From JAEKNW01 sp963677815 (GTDB lineage Bacteria > Cloacimonadota > Cloacimonadia > Cloacimonadales > JAFGVF01), in the NCBI GenBank assembly GCA_963677815.1, contig OY782499.1, forward strand, positions 372,001 to 436,000: DNA of 64,000 nucleotides, given 5' to 3'. The position numbers and the translations under genes were made by a program. Below the pieces are notes generated by a model that worked only from the letters and a program-made list of their open reading frames with translations, made no database searches and was not told where the DNA came from. Position 1 is the first letter of the stretch; the number at the start of each line of letters is the position of its first letter. This document shows, one piece after another, positions 19,801 to 28,010 of this stretch.

Positions 19801-20267
19801 CCTTGCTTAAAGATGGCTACCTTCCAATAGCGAATAGTTACACTTTTTCTATTACTATCGGGGAATCTTCTCACTAAATCATTTGCTTTTAAAGCAACCA
19901 TATCCCAGTCTTTTGAATAAACAGCTTTTTTACAATCTAAAAAGAGGAGATCATCTTGCAAACTAGCAACATTCCTATAGGCTTTGAACATCATACTTCT
20001 TAAGAAGTTTGAATATTCTTTATCATTCTCTTTTACAAGAGTAAAATAGGCCTCTTCATCTTCTGCAAATTTCTCTTCAATTCCCGCTATGTTATTCGTT
20101 GCAAGTAATTGGTTTACCTGACTGATTCTTTCTTCTTCAATAGCATTACGAATCTCGTCTAAACTGGCAACCTCACTGTTAGTTTCTGCAGGTGAAGTTT
20201 GAGAATATAGAGTTAGTAATGATATGTTTATAAGAAGAAGAATTACAAACATCTTCTTTATACACAT
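13830..20267 (-). CDS. Giant exported TPR-repeat protein
   Basis: 2146 residues from the ATG at 20267 (MCIKKMFVILLLINISLLTLYSQ, signal peptide); a GTG three codons upstream (20276) is possible but has no better ribosome site. Many TPR-like helical repeats appear, for example residues 120-340 (ASQNFRYGQALYNLERYTDAQQ), then long Glu/Lys-rich coiled-coil segments (about 350-640), more TPRs through the middle, and a beta-rich C-terminal region (about 1800-2146; SYEDVNIGFNFAMIYD, TVNIYLNGEQVGFEEYSF). No enzyme motif seen. The operon context (outer-membrane-like protein upstream, ExbB/ExbD/TonB-like proteins downstream) suggests a periplasmic scaffold worked on by the motor. The acidic, Asn/Tyr-rich composition resembles other secreted proteins here. 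Confidence 0.85.
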   Translation of the reverse strand: MCIKKMFVILLLINISLLTLYSQTSPAETNSEVASLDEIRNAIEEERISQVNQLLATNNIAGIEEKFAEDEEAYFTLVKENDKEYSNFLRSMMFKAYRNVASLQDDLLFLDCKKAVYSKDWDMVALKANDLVRRFPDSNRKSVTIRYWKVAIFKQGKYQEYVNLVDQYPEFELASQNFRYGQALYNLERYTDAQQYLEAAAIDNDYTLRSTATLALISLAEGRIEEATAIFDVLQNNFGPETPYYDFVLLSIARLFSHYGDPDTAIKYYQDYNRLNTEHTGEVLYEIGIAHRQVGNLEKAKLIFERVLESKQANDFYVQTLYNLILIDQELTNGESANSLMTAYQARIDDYFNSLLKNRNLMNEIKTLRNNLLMETEESRKTILKEQITAKEEEILANQLVLDEKISFLDARSNQLIKTLELNFIERTESYFIELDLIDKYRNRPKDELIEIANRDRADKEEGYLLDITEELLSEIETPNDDQFLRAYWYANQLYLKKKYIVNLASIVEKTRAYPQKNAELRQLLADEQENLDEIKVKAKFDLAEFPNLSEKQELADQKVDEFLAEEGKLEAQRKRVIDTYYETVADKAEDEVKDKFKDLDSKIAVYTNSFNKFNQIKNQQQTYVDFISLDLDYRKLNEDYRARLEQADKDLIALTEAEYANYEGQYKRIYDRSSNFIFRNKDFENNYKLYFNMAEIATIIYSNNYNLIYNNYSKVLELKPDYPQKDVIIYNLAYYKNQILDLQIANLREEKMKDDRYFSEPRPAEVTKSVAKYKEVINNYIELTKDFNSKYQIEAMLRLAKLYFDIAVDADNPEKFIGLSIKIYDQIYVLGDQNQKYEALFQRAWYKMSILDYRAAITDLELLLANKDLFTEYQSNKYSSAEDIMVYSLNELDFVQDSELRSYDYVQNSLYTLFDTETADNVFQKLLTKKRIFDEYENIIKLYKAKSNIDLYAITNPVYTDSIITVMGSYSVEIGDSLDIRGEQEYRRAIERYGYGSDWYEYNKTNDLTPYVKVVQKGLDDFIIPSLYKELDANPTMENVRRFADATEMYANYVGFDEEIRSERLKIYDTNTISAIVKYVGIEQDTTAYGYGIEKVYSFIDRNPETNIRSDLEQNAYSWSYNISVITDTTSFDTLSYSPQEIDDIKSQRRNQYITIANRFYDYLENSQIVGKDEIIYRLLYYRGLTKYRMGDNEGAKADFLACNDLDISDEYKESIFKNLADIYKADGDIDTSIEYYAKAKEFVDEEKKLEYEKAIYNNRTDKISQLQSSGSQEDKVKAAKEMEIILNSSVVDDATKEELRRNAIASYAAGGDYDTAIARLISEGNKVDSVEDAWNNYGAAITISDSLGNKEKTLEIENIFMDRFPNDQQTFAILISRLKVVEDSTATTYDPMLASEKMLEIYERASQDGEKLDISALSLSAEDYYFKAIEMKCRTLSKDQQAQEWIAFNRKFPDYERLYVLNLICQLYEDLGDEDNYLEYIKILYATDNETARYPKYAIEQLSPVDDLIKQAYRRRNWTEMLAQIEIFKEKADVFTANGIPAETILIPSSLERYEKYTLDYEREQEKKAFLADLDQRYNKFMAFIEVPIDDDTRVRVNNATTWNSHLYGENKRINNFVALVKKQFELIDADAQRVLDSDLLSAEEIKLKIYDLDYAKFKISKYAGDIVYNQITKYLDLPNGQYINYQNIIFARTDLSYDEQDEIIYAYEDEIYAVRDAYSFEFDSISLGYAKSIYENYIDGITNQPPHSDEVVAYLQKLGVSEVVPKDELELAFMSSMRKDFSAITETLVNDGYRDFMMYSIPAGDSLIIETNIECPILPLAARLRFVDEGDFWANEQIKFTFKANDKEINFDDSYLPDGVIEDSLSAFPFLYRGLANDNNLASLNYQKGVNTISWEIINKSYEDVNIGFNFAMIYDKEKLFIHNNAIKTNLVTDNTWLGADSLQSLSIDDPNWGQVSYGTITEDYYQLDAFKNSVAVPIWFGNQVESTENLDDVDSSTKITNLTIQDTLLDITMSDTLMIANSDIDSLEIAAVADTLIIEEENKQEDQPTVKYFVKEFDVTGKVIDSMLYFLAEETVNIYLNGEQVGFEEYSFFAPPDAPVLEISSDYFVQGKNTIIFQVFSPRQENGLLIDLQIRTLNERR

Positions 20268-20306
20268 ACTACCCACTTATCAGCTTCTTCAGTTTAATTA
20301 ATCAAT

Positions 20307-21308
20307 TTACTCTAATTCTTCTAACTCATCAATGAGACTATCTAACTCAGATTGTTTTTTAAGTTCAGCTTCCCTTAAAGCTCTAATTTGTTCTAAAATA
20401 CTACTACCTGAACCTTGGTTAGTAGTTGTTTCTAGATTTTGTCTCTGTGTTCTAACTCTGTCTGGATTAGCTTCAAACACGCCCTGTTTAGTAGCTTTTG
20501 AGTCTGCCCAACGAGTAATTCTATATTGAATATTGAAAGCCATTTTTAGATTATCTTGGTTTTCTTTAATAAATTCTTCGATTTCAATTACAGAATATTG
20601 TAATGCTAGATTATTCCAAGAATATTTAGCACCAAAATTGAGAGCATGTCCACTCTGTTCGCCAAAAATACTAAAGTTATTCTTAGGGAATAAGGCAGTT
20701 GGATAGTATTCAAAAGTACCAAACATACCATTGAAATCTTGAGCCAAATCTCTTTGACCTACAAAACGATTAGTTCCTAGACCAACAGTAACATATAACT
20801 GCATATCTCCAAGAATCTTAACATCTCTTAGAGCCCATGACTTAGTTGCAGCAACATAGAATGAATTTTTTTCGTAAGTTGTTGCTTGAGGGATGTCAGC
20901 CCAGTCTTCATAATCAGAGTCTTCATAATCAACAGCATCAGTACCAACTTTAGAAAAAAGATTGTCGATACCTAAGGTAATTCCAGGATATTCAAAAGAT
21001 TCTTGAACTAATTGGTATTTGAAGTTAGCATAAAATACTTCATCTCCAGTATAAACAAAACCTAATTCAGCTCTATCGAAGAGTCCATATTTTGCTTGAA
21101 TTACATAATTGTATTCATAGTCTGCAACTTCACCACTTAATTCTGTATTACCATCTCTAAGGTAAGATGCAAAATTCACAGATATCTGATTTGCAGGCAT
21201 AACAAAACCATCAGGTACATCAATATTACCTAAAGTTCCAAATGGAACAGCTACAAGAGCATTAACACAGAGTAAAATACTCAAAATAAGTAAAAATTTT
21301 TCTCTCAT
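20307..21308 (-). CDS. Outer-membrane-like beta protein with coiled-coil tail
   Basis: 333 residues, first gene of the envelope operon. Signal peptide MREKFLLILSILLCVNALVA. The body alternates short amphipathic strands rich in aromatic residues (YEYNYVIQAKYGLFDRAELG, SFYVAATKSWAL, LALQYSVIEIEEF), as expected for a membrane beta barrel. Residues about 275-333 are a charged Gln/Glu-rich tail ending in a coiled coil (ILEQIRALREAELKKQSELD). I recognise no specific family. A barrel with a periplasmic tail would fit an outer-membrane anchor for the downstream TPR protein, but this is inferred. GGAGA precedes the ATG. Confidence 0.75.
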   Translation of the reverse strand: MREKFLLILSILLCVNALVAVPFGTLGNIDVPDGFVMPANQISVNFASYLRDGNTELSGEVADYEYNYVIQAKYGLFDRAELGFVYTGDEVFYANFKYQLVQESFEYPGITLGIDNLFSKVGTDAVDYEDSDYEDWADIPQATTYEKNSFYVAATKSWALRDVKILGDMQLYVTVGLGTNRFVGQRDLAQDFNGMFGTFEYYPTALFPKNNFSIFGEQSGHALNFGAKYSWNNLALQYSVIEIEEFIKENQDNLKMAFNIQYRITRWADSKATKQGVFEANPDRVRTQRQNLETTTNQGSGSSILEQIRALREAELKKQSELDSLIDELEELE

Positions 21309-21437
21309 TACATTTTCTCCTTTATGTACACTTAATCGTTATTAATCAAGTTTTTCAGTATTTTTGAATTTAGTCTTTTTCACTCATAACTATTTAAATG
21401 GATTGACAAAATAGAGTCAAGTTTTTTTTTTCTTTTT

Positions 21438-21830
21438 ATGAATAAAACAAATACAAAACAAAAATTCGGTGAATTTGGTGAAAACTTGGCTAGTAAATAT
21501 CTGAGGAGTAAAGGTTATACAATAGTGCAACAGAATTACAAATGCTTCACAGGAGAGATAGATATAATTGCCAAAAATGAAGATTTATTGATAATTGTAG
21601 AAGTTAAATCTAGGAACAAGATTGATAGTAATGAAACACTCTTAGCAATTACAAAATCAAAGCAAAGGAAAATAAGTCGAGCAACTGCTGATTTTATAGA
21701 AAATAACCAGCAGTACTCGGACTATTTTATAAGATTTGATATTATCACTATTAACAAGCATCCCCATTTAGATGAGTATAGTATAGAACATTACGAAGAT
21801 GCTTTCAACTATATAGCTGATGATAGATAA
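21438..21830 (+). CDS. yraN: YraN/UPF0102 family endonuclease-like protein
   Basis: 130 residues, usual length. Family signatures: FGEFGENLASKYLRSKGYTI, then GEIDIIAKNEDLLIIVEVKS, the PD-(D/E)xK-like core with Glu, Asp and the ExK triad. The cellular role is unsettled; the fold suggests a nuclease. It is an isolated plus-strand gene, divergent from the envelope operon and convergent (16 bases) with the GWxTD gene. No ribosome site is visible; the start is preceded by a long T tract, and the next Met would remove the conserved N-terminus. Confidence 0.92.
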   Translation: MNKTNTKQKFGEFGENLASKYLRSKGYTIVQQNYKCFTGEIDIIAKNEDLLIIVEVKSRNKIDSNETLLAITKSKQRKISRATADFIENNQQYSDYFIRFDIITINKHPHLDEYSIEHYEDAFNYIADDR

Positions 21831-21845
21831 TATCTTTTTTGAAAA

Positions 21846-23234
21846 TTACTTAAGCCTTTCGACATCAAAGTCTTGTCCTAGATAGAATTTATAATCAGCA
21901 GTAACATTAATATCATCATCATTATAGACATAGATTAGTTTGTGTCCATTATTCATATTTACATCAAAAAAAGTATAACTTGCGAGTTTCTTTGTGGTGT
22001 AGCGCCAAATTTCATATTCTTTATCATTGAAAACAGCTCTTCTTTCCAGCAAGGCATCTGCGTCATATTTATCAGTTGCATCTAGTTCACCAACCATGAA
22101 AGTTTCAATATCATCTGGCTGTCCGTAAAGTATATAGATTTTACCACGGTCAGAAGACCAACCTTGTTGATGGTGGGAAAACTTTTGATTAGCATATTCT
22201 ATTCTTTCTTTAATAGTGTTGAGAAGTAAGTCTGGAGTAATTCCTTGAGAATTAGCGTATCTTTCCCAGAACTTATTTGACTCCTGTCTTTTTTTAGCAT
22301 TATTAAAAGATTTCCAGCTTGATTCAGTATTTCCATAGCCAAAATATCTCATAAGTTGATATTCATCTTCTCTATTATCAAACACATAGTATGTTTCCCC
22401 TGGATAATCTGAAATTGAGAAATCAGTTTTAGCCCTATTGTTTTGCACTTGATTAAGAGATTTGACTGTAACATGGTACATACCCTTAGGTAGCTTTTGA
22501 ATATCGATACCTTGAGTGATTGAGGCTATAGGCGATGTAGAAAGTCCTGTCTTTTGAATATAATCAACTTGTTGATCAAAGGAGTCTTTAACTCCTATTG
22601 AATAGTCATATTTCCATTGTGATTTTGAATGTCGGGTAAGACCTTGTAGTTGGAAATAGCAGTATAGGCTATCAATAGTTTCAGAATAAAATATTCTTGA
22701 TGGATTTGATTTATAAAGTTTATTTCCTCGATACATATACTTAAATTTTTCATTAATATCTGAGCTGATATAATCATTTAATTCAACATCAGAGATATAT
22801 CTATCATTAATTAGATTAAGTTCTTTCTTGAAGATATAAGTATCAGAGCTTACCATATCAATAAATTTCATTTCGAGAGTATTACCATCCTTGGGGTAGT
22901 CGAAACTATATCTATCAATATGTTCTTTAGTTTTAGAATTAATTTCTTCTAAATCAGAAACAATGATTTGTTCTGCAAAGGTTTCTTGATGGAGAATTTT
23001 GTTTTTGTTATAAATTTTAACTTCAATTCTCAGTCCTGCTATTGCACCACTTTCATCTTTATTTGTTTTGAAAGTTAGATTTTGATATTTTACAGAATAG
23101 TTAACATCGATTATTGTTCGATTGTTAGTATCAAAAAAATTAAGTCCTTCAACGCTAATGTTCAAGTTGTTTGCCCAAGAAATAGCTATCACAAATAATA
23201 GCCCAAATAGAATTAAATTTTTTTTAGAAATCAT
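21846..23234 (-). CDS. GWxTD domain protein (second of pair)
   Basis: 462 residues from the ATG at 23234, chosen because AAGAAGAG lies just upstream and a signal peptide follows (MISKKNLILFGLLFVIAISWANN); a longer reading from 23285 would bury the signal. The N-terminal half is a beta-rich domain. The C-terminal half holds the GWxTD signature as GWSSDRGKIYILYGQPDDIE (Thr replaced by Ser), followed by YEIWRYTTKK and FFDVN. This domain of unknown function is common in the FCB group. The start overlaps the stop of the preceding GWxTD gene by 11 bases, so translation is coupled. Confidence 0.88.
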   Translation of the reverse strand: MISKKNLILFGLLFVIAISWANNLNISVEGLNFFDTNNRTIIDVNYSVKYQNLTFKTNKDESGAIAGLRIEVKIYNKNKILHQETFAEQIIVSDLEEINSKTKEHIDRYSFDYPKDGNTLEMKFIDMVSSDTYIFKKELNLINDRYISDVELNDYISSDINEKFKYMYRGNKLYKSNPSRIFYSETIDSLYCYFQLQGLTRHSKSQWKYDYSIGVKDSFDQQVDYIQKTGLSTSPIASITQGIDIQKLPKGMYHVTVKSLNQVQNNRAKTDFSISDYPGETYYVFDNREDEYQLMRYFGYGNTESSWKSFNNAKKRQESNKFWERYANSQGITPDLLLNTIKERIEYANQKFSHHQQGWSSDRGKIYILYGQPDDIETFMVGELDATDKYDADALLERRAVFNDKEYEIWRYTTKKLASYTFFDVNMNNGHKLIYVYNDDDINVTADYKFYLGQDFDVERLK

Positions 23235-24333
23235 ACTCTTCTTCTTTGTTATATAGTTTGTAGTCTTCGATTCTAGAACGATCATAAAAAATGAAAGTTT
23301 TGTTTAATCGATAATAGTACCAAGTTTGAGTTGGATATTTTCCAATAGGATTATTATCAGCATTTATTTCATCAGGTTCACCAAATTTAATATAAATCCT
23401 ACCGCGGTCAGTTTCCCATCCTTGTTTATAGCGGTGTACTGAAAATTTCCTATCTGCATATAAAACCCGATTATAGAAAACATCTTGCAGAGTATTTGAA
23501 TTGGATTCTTTAGGATTATTTAAATCCCAAAAGCCCAAGACTCTTTCAGATGTTGTCAATTTCTTGTTACTATTAATTTCTTTCCATGTTTTATCATTCA
23601 CAATATATTTTATTTGATTTAGTTGGTCTTCCCAAGAATATTTTCTTTGAAAACTATTCAGATATTGCTCAAGTTTAAGATCCTTTTGATAGATTCTATT
23701 TTGTAAAGTAAATTCAATATAATTATTAGTAAAGCCTTCTAACAAATCAGTTTTTTCAAGCTTATAATTGAGTTCTTTGCTAGCTGATAGCTCAGTAACC
23801 TTTCTTTTAGAAGAGTTTTCACTAACAAGCTTAAGTCCTGCAACTTTCTCTTCATAAAGTTGGTAAAGGAAAACACTTTGAGATTCGTTAACATCATCCC
23901 AAGCTAGTACTTCAAGGAAAATATCTTCTACTTTTTTTAACAGGTATAAATTGGAAAAGTGTTGATTTTCATCAACAGTAAATTCAAATTTTTCTTCTTT
24001 CTTATCCTTTCTTAACTTATTATTTAGTTTTAAATAAGCCTTGTATTCCCCTGATACTAAGTCAGTCTTTAAAGAATAGATTAATCTTTGATTATCTTCA
24101 AGTAAGTTTGCTGCAATTTCAATATCTTTTTTCATAAGGTAGGCTGTTATCCCCTTATCATCAAGAACTTCAAAAATAACTCTATATGAAATTTTATCTT
24201 TTTTACTGAAGAGTTCATTTGTATCAATTCTAAGTGTGATAAGAGTTTCCTGTCCAACTCTCTCTGAAGATAAATCTGCAGAGTAGATACATGAAAATGA
24301 TAGAAGGAAAATTAGAAAGAAGGTTACTTTCAT
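23224..24333 (-). CDS. GWxTD domain protein (first of pair)
   Basis: 369 residues from the ATG at 24333, which overlaps the dnaE stop as ATGA. Signal peptide MKVTFFLIFLLSFSCIYSADL. Beta-rich N-terminal region, helical middle, then the C-terminal signature GWETDRGRIYIKFGEPDEIN and TQTWYYYRLNKTFIFYD. Function unknown. It is a diverged paralog of the next gene; both are probably exported and work together. An upstream in-frame ATG (24399) would overlap dnaE by 70 bases and place 22 residues before the signal peptide, so it was not used. Confidence 0.88.
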   Translation of the reverse strand: MKVTFFLIFLLSFSCIYSADLSSERVGQETLITLRIDTNELFSKKDKISYRVIFEVLDDKGITAYLMKKDIEIAANLLEDNQRLIYSLKTDLVSGEYKAYLKLNNKLRKDKKEEKFEFTVDENQHFSNLYLLKKVEDIFLEVLAWDDVNESQSVFLYQLYEEKVAGLKLVSENSSKRKVTELSASKELNYKLEKTDLLEGFTNNYIEFTLQNRIYQKDLKLEQYLNSFQRKYSWEDQLNQIKYIVNDKTWKEINSNKKLTTSERVLGFWDLNNPKESNSNTLQDVFYNRVLYADRKFSVHRYKQGWETDRGRIYIKFGEPDEINADNNPIGKYPTQTWYYYRLNKTFIFYDRSRIEDYKLYNKEEEYDF

Positions 24334-27300
24334 TCTATTGTACCTTGGATAGTGTAGGGAATTTCCCTTTTTGTCCAGAAAGAACAAAATTCTGTGCAAG
24401 GGTCTACTGTAAATTCTTGAGATAAAAGAACTACATCATCCCAGTCATCAGTTTCGACTACAAACTTCAGATAGTGCCTACCTTTACATTTTTTAATAAC
24501 TTTTAAGTAATCAGTTTCAACAAGCTTACATAAGTCTCTTTTAGACATATTTATAGTTATTTCTCCACCAATTTCCTGTCTAAATTCAGCATAAGTTTTT
24601 ATGGAGTTAGGATTAATTTTTAGAGTAGTATCATCACTATTGAAATTACTTTGACTACCCAGTATAGCATAGATTTCCCCCTCTACTAATGATTCAAAAT
24701 GATTTTCAAACTTTTCTTTATAAAGGTTCACTTCAAATTTACCTTTGAGATCTTCAAAAGTAATTATTCCGTAGAGGTCTCCTGCTTTAGTTTTCTTTTT
24801 AACTTTATTAGTAACAATTCCCACGATTATTGCCTTACTTGGAACACCAATCCCTTGAGCAGGGTACTGAGAGTCAACATTTACGATACTTTCAATAATA
24901 TCTCTTTTTTCTAAGAGAGGGTGGCCTGATACATAAAATCCTAAAACTTCTTTTTCTCTTCTTAGCTTCTCTTTTTGTGGCCATTCTTGTACTTTTTTTA
25001 ACTGTGGATAATAATCAGTAGCTTCTTCTTCATTGTCCATTAAATCAAAAAGAGTCATCTGATCTTTATCTTTTTGGCAAGAGGTAGAATAATCTAAAGC
25101 ATCAGGAATCGCTAGCCATTTCTGTGCTCTATATCCTTCCAATGAATCAAGAGCACCAGAGGCTATTAAGCTCTCCAAAGTAGTCTTATTCACGGCTGTA
25201 CTGTTGAGTCTTTTACTTAAGTCAAATAAGGAAGAAAAATTACCATCAATAGCCCTATTGTCTAAAATCTCCTTTATAGCAGCAGAACCAACATTCTTAA
25301 TTCCTCTCAATCCAAATTGTATTTTATTGCCATGAACAGTAAATTCCTCTTCTGAGTTATTTATATCGGGTGGTAGCACGTCTATATTCATTTTAGAGCA
25401 TTCTTCTATGAAATAAGGAATCTTAGCTGGATCTTCTTCTAAGGAAAGAATAGCTGCCATAAATTCAACTGGGTAATGAGCCTTAAGATAGGCAGTTTGA
25501 AATGAGATAAAAGCATAGCAGGCCGCATGACTCTTGTTAAATGCATAATTCGCAAACTCAAGCCAGTTATCCCAAATCTTCTTAATGGTATTTTCTGGAA
25601 CACCATTTTTAAGAGAACCTTCTTGAAATTTGATAAACATCTCTGCCATCATATCAAGCTTCTTTTTACTAATAGCCTTTCTTAAAACACCAGCTTCAGC
25701 ACTTGTAAAATTACCCATAACCTTGGAAATCTGCATGACTTGTTCTTGGTAAACAGTAACACCATAAGTTTCTTCAAGAGAAGAACGAGTCAGTTCATGA
25801 TCATAAATTATCTCTTCTCTTCCATGCTTCCTATTGATATAAGTATCAATGAACTGCATTGGTCCTGGACGATATAGAGCAACCATAGCAATGAGGTCTT
25901 CAAATTTATTTGGTTTTAGTTTGGATAAGTATTTCTTCATACCTGCAGATTCAAACTGAAAAACCCCATCTGTCAGACCTTTTGAGAGTAATTTAAAAGT
26001 CTCTTTATCTGTGATATCAACATTATCAATATCAACATCTATAGCTTGAGATTCTTTAACATATTCCTTGGCTTTTTGAATTATTGTAAGAGTTTTAAGT
26101 CCTAAGAAGTCCATTTTCAACAATTTTAAATCATCAAGCCACTTACCTTCGTATTGAACAAGAACTGCATTTTCCCCATTTTTTTGTGAAGAAATTGCTA
26201 GAGGTACATAATTACTTAAATCATCTGGTCCTATAACCACACCAGCTGCATGAATACCTGTTTGTCTAATTAAACCCTCTAATACTCGACTATTTTTAAG
26301 AATTCTTTTGTATGTTTCATTACTTTCCATCAGGAACCTGAAATCGTCAGATTCTTTCATGGCCTTATCAAGTGTCATTTTAGGAGAACCTGGTATTAGC
26401 TTTGTCATTTTAGCAGCATCTTGAGGTGTTACATCCATCACTCTAGCGACATCTTTAATTATAGATTTAGCCCCTAATTTTCCAAAGGTTATAATCTGTG
26501 TAACACTTTCTCTACCGTATTTCTCGACGACATAATCTATAACCTTACTTCTTCCTTTAGCACAGAAGTCAATATCTATATCAGGCATTCCAACACGTTT
26601 TAAATCTAGAAATCTTTCAAAGAGAAGTCCGTATTTTAGAGGATCAAGCTGAGTAATATCTAGAGTATAAGCAACAATAGAGCCTGCAGCCGAACCACGG
26701 CCAGGTCCTACTGGTATCCCCATTTCTCTTGACTTATCCATGAAGTCTTTAACCACTAAGAAATAGCCATCATATCCCATCTTATTAATTATACCTAATT
26801 CGAAATTTATTCTATCTTCAATTTCTTTAGTTATTTCTGGATATTTTCTCCTAGCTCCATCATAACATAAACCCCGCATATAATCAGCCATATCTTTATA
26901 TTTTTCAGGAACATCAATTTTAGGAAATAAAAAGTTGTCATAATTTAATTTCAAATCTATTTCATCTGCAATCTTTTGAGTATTATCATAAGCTTGTGGT
27001 TGGTCTGGGAATAATTGCCTCATTTCATCTTCACTTTTAAAATAAAGATCTTGAGTTTCGTATTTCATCCTGTCAGGATCATCATATTTTTTTCCAGTCT
27101 GAATGCAAAGCAAAACATCATGAGCTTCGGCATCTTCTTTATCCAAATAATGACAATCATTAGTTACTACCAAAGGAGTATTAGTTTTGTTGGCTAATTC
27201 AATTAACTGAGGCATAACTAATCTCTCTTGCTCTAAACCATGATCTTGTAGTTCTATATAAAATCTACCTGGGAAAATCTCTTTATACTCTTGTAAAGCA

Positions 27301-27761
27301 TTTATGGCAGCCTGATAATCATCATTTAGCAAATTTCTCGGAATCTCTCCTTGAATACAGGCAGATAAAGCTATAATACCTTCATTATATTTCATAAGAT
27401 CTTCTTTGTTCATTCTTGGTTTATAATAATAACCTTCTGTGAATGAATGAGAAGATAGTTTTATCAGATTTTTATACCCTTGTAAGTTCATAGCTAATAA
27501 AACTAAATGATATCTTTTACTGTGCTTATTATCCTCTCCGTATGGACCATTAATTACATAAGCTTCTGTTCCTACTATAGGCTTTAATCCCGCTTTTTTT
27601 GCCTTGTTATAAAATTCTATAGTCCCAAACATGTTACCATGGTCTGTCATTGCCACAGCATTCATACCTAATTTCAAGGCCTTTTCTATCATCCTATCTA
27701 TTCTACATGCACCATCTAATAAACTATATTGTGTATGGTTGTGTAGATGTACAAAAGCCAT
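24330..27761 (-). CDS. dnaE: DNA polymerase III subunit alpha
   Basis: 1143 residues, normal for DnaE. The catalytic subunit of the replicative polymerase. N-terminal PHP domain (VHLHNHTQYSLLDG), the C-family palm motifs VGPGRGSAAGSIVAY and PDIDIDF (catalytic aspartates), LYRPGPMQFIDTYI, YQEQVMQISK, KSHAACYAFISF, a helix-hairpin-helix region (GLRGIKNVGSAAIKEIL), and a C-terminal OB fold (SKAIIVGIVTNKVKKKT). A TTGACA-16-TTTAAT promoter lies about 90 bases upstream. Co-translated with two GWxTD genes through ATGA overlap. Confidence 0.98.
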   Translation of the reverse strand: MAFVHLHNHTQYSLLDGACRIDRMIEKALKLGMNAVAMTDHGNMFGTIEFYNKAKKAGLKPIVGTEAYVINGPYGEDNKHSKRYHLVLLAMNLQGYKNLIKLSSHSFTEGYYYKPRMNKEDLMKYNEGIIALSACIQGEIPRNLLNDDYQAAINALQEYKEIFPGRFYIELQDHGLEQERLVMPQLIELANKTNTPLVVTNDCHYLDKEDAEAHDVLLCIQTGKKYDDPDRMKYETQDLYFKSEDEMRQLFPDQPQAYDNTQKIADEIDLKLNYDNFLFPKIDVPEKYKDMADYMRGLCYDGARRKYPEITKEIEDRINFELGIINKMGYDGYFLVVKDFMDKSREMGIPVGPGRGSAAGSIVAYTLDITQLDPLKYGLLFERFLDLKRVGMPDIDIDFCAKGRSKVIDYVVEKYGRESVTQIITFGKLGAKSIIKDVARVMDVTPQDAAKMTKLIPGSPKMTLDKAMKESDDFRFLMESNETYKRILKNSRVLEGLIRQTGIHAAGVVIGPDDLSNYVPLAISSQKNGENAVLVQYEGKWLDDLKLLKMDFLGLKTLTIIQKAKEYVKESQAIDVDIDNVDITDKETFKLLSKGLTDGVFQFESAGMKKYLSKLKPNKFEDLIAMVALYRPGPMQFIDTYINRKHGREEIIYDHELTRSSLEETYGVTVYQEQVMQISKVMGNFTSAEAGVLRKAISKKKLDMMAEMFIKFQEGSLKNGVPENTIKKIWDNWLEFANYAFNKSHAACYAFISFQTAYLKAHYPVEFMAAILSLEEDPAKIPYFIEECSKMNIDVLPPDINNSEEEFTVHGNKIQFGLRGIKNVGSAAIKEILDNRAIDGNFSSLFDLSKRLNSTAVNKTTLESLIASGALDSLEGYRAQKWLAIPDALDYSTSCQKDKDQMTLFDLMDNEEEATDYYPQLKKVQEWPQKEKLRREKEVLGFYVSGHPLLEKRDIIESIVNVDSQYPAQGIGVPSKAIIVGIVTNKVKKKTKAGDLYGIITFEDLKGKFEVNLYKEKFENHFESLVEGEIYAILGSQSNFNSDDTTLKINPNSIKTYAEFRQEIGGEITINMSKRDLCKLVETDYLKVIKKCKGRHYLKFVVETDDWDDVVLLSQEFTVDPCTEFCSFWTKREIPYTIQGTIE

Positions 27762-27848
27762 AAATTCTCCCTCGTCTATTTTTTATCAATAATGGCAGTA
27801 AAAGGCTGTTATTCTAATAGCTTCACCGCTTACTTTAGTATTAATATT

Positions 27849-27876
27849 ATTAAAATTGCTCTTGATATACTGTCAA
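27849..27876 (-). promoter_or_regulatory. Putative sigma70-type promoter of dnaE
   Basis: On the minus strand TTGACA (27871-27876), 16-base spacer, TTTAAT (27849-27854, 5 of 6 to consensus), about 90 bases before the dnaE start. Similar boxes precede several genes in the window. Confidence 0.5.
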
Positions 27877-27952
27877 TAAATTTAATGAAATTCTTATTCT
27901 TTAAGCAAACACAAGTTTATTAGCTATTTTTTAAGTATTACTTAATTTTTAC

Positions 27953-27980
27953 TTGACATGTTTTTTCATCATATTAAATT
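27953..27980 (+). promoter_or_regulatory. Putative promoter of the GyrI-like gene
   Basis: TTGACA (27953-27958), 16-base spacer, TAAATT (27975-27980, 4 of 6), followed 30 bases later by the ATG with an AAAGGGGAG ribosome site. The -35 box is perfect; the -10 box is weak. Confidence 0.4.
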
Positions 27981-28010
27981 TTGCTTATTACCTAAAGGGG
28001 AGCAAAAATT

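Noticed and set aside
21403..21431. Sigma70 promoter for yraN (TTGACA at 21403)
   Set aside because: The -35 box is perfect, but the -10 position is a plain T tract.
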